From NCBI GenBank assembly GCA_004557545.1, contig SFGV01000084.1, forward strand, positions 1 through 6,063: a DNA stretch of 6,063 nt. Direction: 5' to 3'. The notes below the pieces were generated by a model, which searched no databases, was not told the origin of the DNA, and worked only from the letters and a program-made list of their open reading frames with translations. Shown here in pieces: positions 1 to 5,294 of the stretch (position 1 is the stretch's first letter; the number at the start of each line of letters is the position of its first letter). This DNA comes from Succinatimonas hippei. GTDB lineage: Bacteria; Pseudomonadota; Gammaproteobacteria; Enterobacterales; Succinivibrionaceae. The position numbers were made by a program, and so were the translations under genes.

Positions 1-111
1 GATCCAGCTTGTCTTGTAGGTTACAAAAAAAGCGATCACCGGAAGCAGTTCCAGGATCCTTAAATAAAACGGCTTGGGCTTTGAGACACTCTGTTGTGAA
101 TTGTTATCCAT
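1..111 (-). CDS. YciB/IspZ-like inner-membrane septation protein, N-terminal part only
   Basis: This is the first 37 codons of a leftward gene that runs off the window. After a polar N-terminal stretch (residues 1-18) comes a hydrophobic segment, LELLPVIAFFVTYK (residues 20-33). That segment matches the opening membrane helix of the YciB/IspZ (intracellular septation protein A) family, whose members are small polytopic inner-membrane proteins linked to cell-envelope synthesis and division. The N-terminal extension is longer than in the E. coli protein. The ATG at 111 has an AAAGG ribosome binding site six bases upstream. That site overlaps the stop codon of the preceding secreted-protein gene, so the two genes are 9 bases apart and probably co-translated. 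The family call rests on only about 15 residues, so another small membrane protein is possible. Confidence 0.6.
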   Translation of the reverse strand, partial: MDNNSQQSVSKPKPFYLRILELLPVIAFFVTYKTSWI

Positions 112-120
112 AAAAAACCT

Positions 121-825
121 TTATCTTGTTTTTGACGCCAGCGCCCGATCATCCTTTTCCGGGTTCTTAAGGCGGCGGAAAGTTATTCCCCGATTGTCGG
201 CGCTCTGCACGAGAAACTGATCATCCAAAAACCTGATGACCGATCCGTATTTCAAATCATAGGTAAGAGTCGGGTTTGAAACACTCTTGCAGTCGCTTAC
301 GGCGAACTTGAGTACGCTTCCGCTGCGGCCATAGTACAGAAGTGATGGAGCGCACAGCGTATCCTCCGATACCGTACGCTCTGAAATGGCGTAGCTTAAG
401 GCGCCTGGAGCTGAGCATGATTTGACGTTAAACTGCGTAGTAACGCAGACACGTCCGCCTTCAGAGCGCTGAGCGCTGATCTCCTTTAGCGGATCACACC
501 AAAGGCAACTCTCTACCTCATCACCGTCAACACTTGTAGTTAGGAATGAGACCTCATCACCATGCCTTGAACTTTCTTTAAACTGTCCCCGGGGGAAGGT
601 GATCGCGCCTGATGTCTGATCAAATGGAATTATAAGAAAGAAATTCTTGCACAGCCGATCGGCTACCTTAAGCGCCGAACCTACAGCGGCAAAAGCCGTT
701 TCGTCAGTTTTCGGGCGGTAATCAATAGTGCACCGCGAGTCATTCGCGGACTGTTCCGCGGCCTGCGCGCCGTGTAATAACAGCAACGCTGCCGCAAGTG
801 GCAAAAGCAGAGATTTTCTTCTCAT
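121..825 (-). CDS. Secreted cysteine-rich protein of unknown function
   Basis: I do not recognise the family of this 234-residue protein. It begins with a clear Sec signal peptide: basic MRRK, a leucine/alanine-rich core at residues 5-19, and a likely cleavage site AQA|A after residue 22. There is no lipobox, so a soluble periplasmic or secreted product is likely. The mature part has eight cysteines (32, 59, 107, 110, 127, 137, 158, 179), including a CLWC pair at 107-110. The even number suggests disulfides formed in the periplasm; the CxxC could also be a redox or metal site, but nothing else resembles thioredoxin. The C-terminus is basic and polar. The ATG at 825 has only a weak upstream GAG. 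The gene is the first of a pair with the YciB/IspZ-like gene, 9 bases downstream. A stem-loop with a T run lies 41 bases upstream and may control readthrough into it. Confidence 0.75.
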   Translation of the reverse strand: MRRKSLLLPLAAALLLLHGAQAAEQSANDSRCTIDYRPKTDETAFAAVGSALKVADRLCKNFFLIIPFDQTSGAITFPRGQFKESSRHGDEVSFLTTSVDGDEVESCLWCDPLKEISAQRSEGGRVCVTTQFNVKSCSAPGALSYAISERTVSEDTLCAPSLLYYGRSGSVLKFAVSDCKSVSNPTLTYDLKYGSVIRFLDDQFLVQSADNRGITFRRLKNPEKDDRALASKTR

Positions 826-865
826 TTACTCAAAATTCTGAAATGACCGCCTGTCGGTACAAAAC

Positions 866-889
866 AAAAAAACCGCGTCAATCCGCGGT
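866..889 (-). terminator. Intrinsic terminator or attenuator, leftward
   Basis: Read on the minus strand, ACCGCG and CGCGGT form a 6-bp stem (872-877 with 884-889) around a six-base loop, followed directly by a run of seven T (872-866). This is the normal shape of a Rho-independent terminator. No convincing leftward gene ends here, and the ATG of the secreted-protein gene is only 41 bases further on. It may therefore be a leader attenuator for that gene, or the 3' end of a short untranslated RNA starting somewhere in 890-1060. Confidence 0.55.
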
Positions 890-1323
890 AGAGCTCAGGT
901 CAAGTCAGATAAAATCATGACTGTTCGCCAATACCGCCTGCGCATTATGAAGTTATTATCAGCGCTAAGTCTTTCTTACATGCCGCGCTCCGTGGCATGT
1001 CCTCAAATTCACGCAAATACTCTGTATTTTTCAATCTTTTGATACAGTGTAGCATTTTTTTTAAACTTATGAGAGCGACAACTCACCGTCTTAATCGAGA
1101 CTCTCTCAATGCCCTGAGACCAAAGATAACCCCAAGTCGCGGCGCTAACTTCCCTGCCTTACTCCATTATTATTTTATATAGATCCAGTTCCATACAAAT
1201 CATGTTTGTTTTACAAAGTATTTTGGCTCAGATCTCCCCTTTTAGAACTTGACCTTGGGTGTAGAATTAGCACAAAGTGCGTACGCTCAGACGCAACGGT
1301 GTAAATAAAAGGAGAAGCCATAT
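890..1323. other. Intergenic region between divergent units, no convincing gene
   Basis: This stretch must hold the promoters of both the leftward pair and the rightward transporter operon. A 7-bp perfect stem, ACATGCC with GGCATGT, lies at 978-1000 around a nine-base loop. The minus strand has an extended -10-like TGCTACACT near 1046-1054 but no good -35. Open frames here (a 61-codon one at 997-1182 on the plus strand, a 36-codon one from 1055 on the minus strand) lack ribosome binding sites and look fortuitous. I found no tRNA-like or known structured-RNA signature. Confidence 0.5.
1249..1278 (+). promoter_or_regulatory. Possible promoter of the MFS operon
   Basis: TTGACC at 1249-1254 is a good -35 match, but the -10 at normal spacing is poor (CAAAGT at 1273-1278, 18-base spacer). 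The better -10 match, TAGAAT at 1262-1267, lies too close to pair with it. The promoter should lie here because the gene starts at 1324. The exact boxes are uncertain and the region may need an activator. Confidence 0.3.
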
Positions 1324-2631
1324 ATGAACTGGAAAACCGTACTGGCTTTTATGGTCTTGTTCGCGGTACTGATGGCATCCTCATACACCATGCTCATTCC
1401 TTTTCTTCCGGTTTATCTGGAGACTGAGCTTGGCGCTTCGCCTTCAAGCGTCAACATGTGGTCAGGCGTGGTCTTTGCCGTAACCTTCGCGATAAGCGCG
1501 GTAGTAGCGCCTTTATGGGGACGCTTAAGCGATCGTACCGGTCGTAAGTTGATGATGCTGCGCTCCTCAATCCTGCTGGCGGTTGCCTATTTTCTGGGAG
1601 GCATAGTCGAAACCCCGTTTCAGCTCTTTTTAATGCGCGTGGTGCAGGGATTTGCCGCGGGACTCTGGCCTGCATGTCTTGCCATGCTCTCAGCTTATGT
1701 GCCGCAAAACCGCATCGGCATAGCGATGGGACTTATGCAGTCGGCAAACATCTGCGGAGGCATCATCGGACCGCTTTTGGGTGGCGTGCTGGCTACGGCC
1801 TTTGGCATGCGCGACTCGTTCTTCTTAGGCGCCGCTGGGCTCTCGCTTATCACCTTAATCACCATATTTTTTATCAAAGAGCCTCCGCGCGAAAGAATGA
1901 TTAAAACCGCGAAGGCGGATGCTCCGGTGATAGCAAGACAGTCCTTGTTAAAAGACAAGGGAGTTCTGGCGCTCATGCTCGCGGCAGGCTTTACGAGTCT
2001 TGTCATAATGCAGGTACAGCCTGTGATGACCGTATATGTGGCAACCTTCAGCGAGGTTTCAAAATCAAACCTCATGATGCTCTCAGGCGCCATATTCTCG
2101 CTAGGAGGGCTCGCCGGCGCCATCGCCGCCCCGCAGTGGGGACGCGTTGGTCAGAAGCGCGGATTCTTTTACACCATGGTAATCTCATTCTGCCTGGCCG
2201 GAGTCGTTAGTTGCCTTCAGGGAATGCCGCGCACGTTGTGGCTCTTCGCGCTCTTCCAGTTCATATTCGGCCTGAGCTTTTCAGGTATCTTCCCGTCCGC
2301 TAACTCGCTTCTGGTTCTGCTTACTCCGGCGTCCCGCCGCGGCGAGAGCTTCGCGCTTTTTTTCGCGTCCCAGCAGGTTGGAGGCGCGGTAGGGCCTATC
2401 CTGGGCGGCGCTCTCGCGACGGTTATAGCGCCAAGAGTGGTGTTCTTCACAGGCGGCGCGGTTTTACTCTGTATTGGTCTTACAGTATTTCTGCGCTGTT
2501 CATCGATCCTGAATATTATGGCCTCGGATGTCGGTGATTACGACAATGGCAGCGGTGAGTACATAAAAAAGCTCAAGGCCAAAGCCCAGTCCGAACTTGA
2601 GGCTGAAAAAGCCAGGAATGAAAAGAAATGA
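1324..2631 (+). CDS. MFS multidrug-type exporter, MdtG-like (first copy)
   Basis: This 435-residue, 12-helix major facilitator transporter is predicted to sit in the inner membrane and export small compounds by proton antiport. The N-terminal half closely follows E. coli MdtG: PFLPVYL near residue 26, NMWSGVVF at 44-51, and loop 2-3 motif A, GRLSDRTGRK, at 66-75. The conserved arginine of helix 4 is R105 (LFLMRVVQG), and helix 5 carries a motif-C-like GGIIGPLLGG at 145-154, typical of antiporters. A degenerate second motif A (PQWGRVGQKRG) marks the middle of the C-terminal half. The last 30 or so residues form a charged, probably helical cytoplasmic tail. The ATG at 1324 has AAGGAGAA nine bases upstream. 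The stop overlaps the next gene's start as ATGA, implying translational coupling. The substrate cannot be told from sequence; the MdtG likeness supports drug or solvent efflux but also fits sugar or metabolite efflux. Confidence 0.9.
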   Translation: MNWKTVLAFMVLFAVLMASSYTMLIPFLPVYLETELGASPSSVNMWSGVVFAVTFAISAVVAPLWGRLSDRTGRKLMMLRSSILLAVAYFLGGIVETPFQLFLMRVVQGFAAGLWPACLAMLSAYVPQNRIGIAMGLMQSANICGGIIGPLLGGVLATAFGMRDSFFLGAAGLSLITLITIFFIKEPPRERMIKTAKADAPVIARQSLLKDKGVLALMLAAGFTSLVIMQVQPVMTVYVATFSEVSKSNLMMLSGAIFSLGGLAGAIAAPQWGRVGQKRGFFYTMVISFCLAGVVSCLQGMPRTLWLFALFQFIFGLSFSGIFPSANSLLVLLTPASRRGESFALFFASQQVGGAVGPILGGALATVIAPRVVFFTGGAVLLCIGLTVFLRCSSILNIMASDVGDYDNGSGEYIKKLKAKAQSELEAEKARNEKK

Positions 2632-2972
2632 GAAAAAACTTTTGTGGTGTTACCAGCCTTATGAAAACTGCACTTGCCATGCTTCTTCTTGTAACCTCGT
2701 TTTCATGTCTGGCCGGAGCGGTTGACAGCTCATGCTCTTACAATGGGATCAGGCTATATGGCAAGGTTCAGTTTGTAAGCGCTTTTCCCGACATCAAGAT
2801 CCAGTATGTGGACGCGTTTCCTGATCTCAAGGTCAAGATGGTAAGCACCTTTCCTGACAGCTGTGGCGAGTGGCAGGAGGTGAGCGCGTTCCCGGATTTT
2901 AAGGTTCAGGTAGTCAGCGCCTTTCCGGATATTAAGGTAAAGAAAGTAAGCTCCTTCCCTGGAGTACGCTGA
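2628..2972 (+). CDS. Small secreted protein of six 11-residue FPD repeats
   Basis: The 114-residue product has a signal peptide with likely cleavage AGA|V after residue 31. A compact mature domain of about 83 residues follows. It is built almost entirely of repeats of the form V-Q-x-V-S-A-F-P-D-x-K. Units lie at residues 47-57, 58-68, 69-79, 82-92, 93-103 and 104-114; the Phe-Pro pairs fall at 53, 64, 75, 88, 99 and 110. The two extra residues (GE, 80-81) split the array into two triplets. The alternating hydrophobic/polar pattern points to short beta strands joined by Pro-Asp turns. C36 and C79 could form a disulfide. The function is unknown. The start at 2628 overlaps the upstream transporter's stop and has AGGA ten bases upstream; the ATG at 2661 (MKTALAML) would give a neater signal peptide but has a weaker site. 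Its position between two exporter genes suggests a periplasmic partner role, which is inference. Confidence 0.85.
   Translation: MRKNFCGVTSLMKTALAMLLLVTSFSCLAGAVDSSCSYNGIRLYGKVQFVSAFPDIKIQYVDAFPDLKVKMVSTFPDSCGEWQEVSAFPDFKVQVVSAFPDIKVKKVSSFPGVR
2766..2969 (+). repeat. Coding tandem repeat array, 33-bp units, 3+3
   Basis: Six in-frame 33-bp units encode the FPD repeats. Three are contiguous at 2766-2864, and after a 6-bp insertion (2865-2870) three more lie at 2871-2969. The units differ at many synonymous positions, for example TTTCCC, TTTCCT, TTCCCG and TTTCCG for Phe-Pro. The array is therefore old and held by selection on the protein, not a recent slippage product. The final unit ends in FPGVR instead of FPDxK and closes the protein. 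Confidence 0.85.
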
Positions 2973-2978
2973 GCGTAC
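2964..2978 (+). other. Hairpin spanning the repeat-protein stop codon
   Basis: GTACGC (2964-2969) and GCGTAC (2973-2978) form a perfect 6-bp stem with the TGA stop of the repeat-protein gene as its three-base loop. There is no T run, so it is not a terminator. It lies 11 bases before the second transporter's ATG, which has no good Shine-Dalgarno sequence, so the hairpin may influence reinitiation or mRNA processing between the two genes. Confidence 0.35.
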
Positions 2979-2988
2979 CGCCTAATCC

Positions 2989-4212
2989 ATGAGCGCAAAG
3001 GTCTTCAGCTGGAAAGTCACACTCTTCGTGTTCTGTCTTGACTGGCTTCTCATGTCCGGCAGTTACACCCTGATGTTTCCTTTCCTGCCGGTTTATTTAA
3101 AAAACGACCTCAACTGCCCTCCTGAGGATCTTACCTTCTGGTCATCAGCCTGCTTCTCGGTGCAGTTTGTCTTCAGCGCCCTGCTCTCGCCCTTCTGGGG
3201 ACGCATAGCAGATCGATACGGTCGCAAGCTGATGCTCATACGCGCAAGCTCGATGCTCGCGCTCTCCTATTTCATCTGCATGCTGGTCCGCACCCCGCTT
3301 GAGCTTTTTTTAGCGCGTATTTTCATGGGTTTTGCCTGCGGGATCACCCCGGTCATACTCTCGATGAACTCCGACATAATGCCCAAAAACAAGCTGGGTT
3401 TCTCGATGGGGCTTTTGCAGAGCATGAACATTTTAGGCTCGGTCATAGGCCCTCTTGCCGGGGGAGCGATCGCCCAATACCTCTCGGTGCGTTACACCTT
3501 CGCGATCACCACCTGCGCGTTAAGCCTTGTCACGGTGCTGAGCCTCATTTTCATTCACGAGCCTGAGCAGAACCAAAAACCAACAGCTGCTCCGGCTGAG
3601 GCTTTGAAAAAAAACGGAACTCTGGCGGTCTTAAAACAGTGGCCGGTATTATTCGTGCTCATCACGGCCTTCGCCGGAATGATGATCATGATGCTCCCGG
3701 TGGCGATACTCACGCCTTTTATAATCTCGCTTGCCCATGGCGGCTCTCACGGGATCCTGCTATCAGGAGCCATCTTCTCGCTCTATGGCATCGCCGGCGC
3801 GATCACCTCGCCCTTCTGGGGAACTCTGGGACAGCGCCGCGGATTCTTCAGGATGCTTGTCATCGCGATGTTCCTCTCCGCCATAGCCTCCTTATTACAG
3901 AGTGTCCCGGGAAGCATTGCGACATTCGCGGTTGTCAACTTTATCGCCGGTGTCTGCTTAAGCGGCATAGTACCCATGGTCAACTCTCTTTTGGTGCGCG
4001 CCACCGCGCAAGGCGGACGCACCGCGGCATTCGGGCTTTTATACTCCTTCTCAGAGCTTGGAAGCGGAAGCGGTCCTGCCATAGGAGGCTTCATATCCGA
4101 AATGGCGGGACCCAGAACCACTTTTATCTGCGCGGGAGTTATGCTTTTCATCGCAGCTGTCGCGGCCCTTAAATATGCCCCGCCGGAGCTTCGGGGCAGG
4201 AAGGGTTTCTGA
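2989..4212 (+). CDS. MFS multidrug-type exporter, MdtG-like (second copy)
   Basis: This 407-residue transporter is a paralogue of the one at 1324-2631. Shared landmarks are PFLPVYL at 31-37, motif A GRIADRYGRK at 71-80, the helix-4 arginine R110, and GSVIGPLAGG at 150-159. A second-half PFWGTLGQRRG also recurs. It lacks the long charged C-terminal tail of the first copy. Helix 1 carries an aspartate, D18 (FCLDWLL), where the first copy has only small hydrophobic residues. A membrane-buried acid there is a feature of some proton-coupled drug exporters, so the two copies may differ in substrate or coupling. An in-frame stop at 2983-2985 makes the ATG at 2989 the earliest start. No clear ribosome binding site precedes it, so translation may depend on ribosomes finishing the repeat-protein gene 16 bases upstream. 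Divergence between the copies suggests an old duplication. The substrate is unknown. Confidence 0.9.
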   Translation: MSAKVFSWKVTLFVFCLDWLLMSGSYTLMFPFLPVYLKNDLNCPPEDLTFWSSACFSVQFVFSALLSPFWGRIADRYGRKLMLIRASSMLALSYFICMLVRTPLELFLARIFMGFACGITPVILSMNSDIMPKNKLGFSMGLLQSMNILGSVIGPLAGGAIAQYLSVRYTFAITTCALSLVTVLSLIFIHEPEQNQKPTAAPAEALKKNGTLAVLKQWPVLFVLITAFAGMMIMMLPVAILTPFIISLAHGGSHGILLSGAIFSLYGIAGAITSPFWGTLGQRRGFFRMLVIAMFLSAIASLLQSVPGSIATFAVVNFIAGVCLSGIVPMVNSLLVRATAQGGRTAAFGLLYSFSELGSGSGPAIGGFISEMAGPRTTFICAGVMLFIAAVAALKYAPPELRGRKGF

Positions 4213-4239
4213 GCCTTTGGGATCTGTAATAAAACTAAG

Positions 4240-4254
4240 CGATAAATCTTATCG
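4240..4254 (+). other. Stem-loop after the MFS operon
   Basis: CGATAA and TTATCG form a perfect 6-bp AT-rich stem with a three-base loop, 28 bases after the second transporter's stop. No run of T follows, so it is at best a weak terminator or an mRNA 3'-end stabiliser. A stronger GC stem (TGCCCCG with CGGGGCA, 4176-4198) lies inside the end of the gene but also lacks a T run. The operon's terminator is therefore not clear. Confidence 0.3.
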
Positions 4255-4304
4255 GAAAGTTTCAAATAACCTCTTTCATTTTTCAAAAAGATATCTATAA
4301 TAAC

Positions 4305-4320
4305 GATAACGGTTACTAAT
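4305..4320 (+). repeat. Direct repeat, copy 1 (GATAACGGTTACTAAT)
   Basis: This 16-base element recurs at 4436-4452 as GATACCGGTTACTGAAT, with the core CGGTTACT fully shared. The first copy contains the odd palindrome TAAC-G-GTTA. The pair brackets the region where the rubrerythrin promoter must lie, which suggests binding sites for a regulator. No known operator is recognised with confidence. Confidence 0.4.
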
Positions 4321-4336
4321 AGGGAAGTTCAGCGAC

Positions 4337-4352
4337 ATCTTCCAAGGAAGAT
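4337..4352. promoter_or_regulatory. Perfect dyad ATCTTCC-AA-GGAAGAT
   Basis: Seven-base perfect inverted repeats are separated by two bases, about 20 bases upstream of the candidate -35 of the rubrerythrin gene. The short spacer makes it a poor RNA hairpin but a good dimeric DNA-binding site. The regulator is unknown. Confidence 0.35.
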
Positions 4353-4370
4353 TAGCCCGCTTTCCAAATT

Positions 4371-4399
4371 TTGCACAAATAACACAATATTTTTGCTAT
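4371..4399 (+). promoter_or_regulatory. Candidate rubrerythrin promoter
   Basis: TTGCAC at 4371-4376 and TGCTAT at 4394-4399 are 17 bases apart in an AT-rich stretch. The -35 is good and the -10 is only partly conserved. Transcription would start near 4406, giving a leader of about 80 bases that contains the second direct repeat and a GTAACC/GGTTAC inverted pair (4421-4426 and 4442-4447). Confidence 0.35.
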
Positions 4400-4435
4400 T
4401 TGTACTTTAGACTAAATCAGGTAACCAATTGCCGG

Positions 4436-4452
4436 GATACCGGTTACTGAAT
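4436..4452 (+). repeat. Direct repeat, copy 2 (GATACCGGTTACTGAAT)
   Basis: This is the second copy of the element at 4305-4320. It overlaps two possible folds: CCGG-GATA-CCGG (4432-4443) and a 6-bp pairing of GTAACC at 4421-4426 with GGTTAC at 4442-4447. It could be an operator, or part of a small leader structure 35 bases before the rubrerythrin start. Confidence 0.4.
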
Positions 4453-4486
4453 ACATGCAAAACTAAAATCTGAAAGGAGATCTATT

Positions 4487-5155
4487 ATGGCAACTTTTGT
4501 TTGCACCGTCTGCGGTTACACCTACGAAGGCGATGAGGCCCCTGAGGTTTGCCCTATGTGCCACAAGAGCGGCGTTTTCAAGCGTGTTGATGACGAAGCC
4601 GCCCCTGCCGAGAAGAAGAACAAGTACGCAGGCACCAAGACCGAGAAGAACCTGCTGGAAGCATTCGCCGGTGAGTCACAGGCCCGCAACAAATACACCT
4701 ATTTTGCCTCTGTAGCCAAGAAAGCCGGCTACGAGCAGATCGCCGCTCTCTTCCTCAAGACCGCTGAGAACGAGAAGGAGCACGCCAAGCTCTGGTTCAA
4801 GGAGCTGGGTCTCCTCGGAGATACTTCCGATAACCTCGAGGCTGCCGCCGCGGGTGAGAACTACGAGTGGACTGACATGTATGACCGTATGGCCAAAGAG
4901 GCTGACGAGGAAGGCTTCCATGATCTGGCAGCCAGATTCCGCGGTGTAGGCGCCATTGAGAAGACCCATGAGGAGCGTTATCGCGCTCTGCTCAAGAACG
5001 TCAAAGAGAAGAAGGTCTTTGAGAAGTCAGGCGTCAAGATCTGGGAGTGCCGCAACTGCGGTCACGTGGTAATGGGCACCAAGGCTCCGGATATATGCCC
5101 GGTCTGCAACCACCCGCAGAGCTACTTTGAGGTTCGCGCCGAGAACTGGCTCTGA
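4487..5155 (+). CDS. Rubrerythrin with rubredoxin-like domains at both ends
   Basis: This is a 222-residue cytoplasmic non-haem iron protein that most likely reduces hydrogen peroxide to water using electrons passed through its iron sites, protecting an anaerobe during oxygen exposure. Residues 4-34 form a rubredoxin-like knuckle (CTVCG at 6-10, CPMC at 22-25). Residues 47-172 form a ferritin-like four-helix diiron domain, with GESQAR (E63), ENEKEH (E96, H99), the E127 region and EKTH (E158, H161) as likely iron-ligand motifs. Residues 185-217 form a classical C-terminal rubredoxin domain (CRNCG at 188-192, CPVC at 204-207). The classical family has only the C-terminal rubredoxin, so the extra N-terminal one is a distinct but known architecture. 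AAAGGAG at 4473-4479 sits seven bases before the ATG. Lysine is mostly AAG, and leucine is mostly CTG or CTC, unlike the neighbouring genes and consistent with high expression. The gene stands alone, with its own terminator. Confidence 0.95.
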   Translation: MATFVCTVCGYTYEGDEAPEVCPMCHKSGVFKRVDDEAAPAEKKNKYAGTKTEKNLLEAFAGESQARNKYTYFASVAKKAGYEQIAALFLKTAENEKEHAKLWFKELGLLGDTSDNLEAAAAGENYEWTDMYDRMAKEADEEGFHDLAARFRGVGAIEKTHEERYRALLKNVKEKKVFEKSGVKIWECRNCGHVVMGTKAPDICPVCNHPQSYFEVRAENWL

Positions 5156-5182
5156 TAAACAGCCGGACTGAATTTTAAATTG

Positions 5183-5206
5183 GCCGCGCCTGGCGCGGCT
5201 TTTTTT
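5183..5206 (+). terminator. Rho-independent terminator of the rubrerythrin gene
   Basis: GCCGCGC and GCGCGGC form a perfect 7-bp GC stem with a three-base loop, followed directly by seven T (5200-5206). It lies 27 bases after the TGA stop codon. This is a strong terminator and confirms that the rubrerythrin transcript ends here. Confidence 0.9.
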
Positions 5207-5222
5207 GTAGGTTGTGAACGTA

Positions 5223-5240
5223 CCCGCCTTTAGAGGCGGG
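5223..5240. other. GC-rich hairpin, possible IS remnant
   Basis: CCCGCCT and AGGCGGG pair perfectly around TTAG. No T run follows on either strand, so it is not an evident terminator. Hairpins of this kind occur at ends of IS200/IS605-type elements, but no TnpA or TnpB coding remains beside it, so that reading is only a suggestion. Confidence 0.3.
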
Positions 5241-5282
5241 ATCTTCTGGTTCAACGAGAACAGCACTGCATACTCCGAAGAG

Positions 5283-5294
5283 TTGCGGCCGCAA
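5283..5294. other. Perfect 12-bp palindrome TTGCGGCCGCAA
   Basis: This self-complementary 12-mer adjoins the first, most degenerate unit of the repeat cluster that follows. It may be a binding site within the same mobile-element remnant or simply chance. Confidence 0.3.

Noticed and set aside
945..1055. 36-codon minus-strand open frame starting MLHCIKRLKNTEY
   Set aside because: Its start follows a poly-A stretch without a Shine-Dalgarno match, it is short, and it overlaps the 978-1000 hairpin. It could be a leader peptide, but nothing supports that.
997..1182. 61-codon plus-strand open frame
   Set aside because: No ribosome binding site precedes it, its start lies inside a strong hairpin, and the composition looks random.
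1249..1278. MerR-type promoter with long spacer
   Set aside because: TTGACC with a wide gap suggested this, but the intervening sequence has no convincing dyad and the -10 box is poor at 19-base spacing.
1695..2123. 142-codon minus-strand frame inside the first transporter
   Set aside because: It is antisense shadow coding over conserved MFS helices, with no independent evidence.
4176..4198. GC-rich stem TGCCCCG/CGGGGCA as a terminator of the MFS operon
   Set aside because: It lies within the coding end of the second transporter and has no following T run.
3783..4286. Long minus-strand open frame antisense to the second transporter
   Set aside because: It mirrors the transporter coding sequence, has no recognisable domain or start signal, and is a shadow of the real gene.
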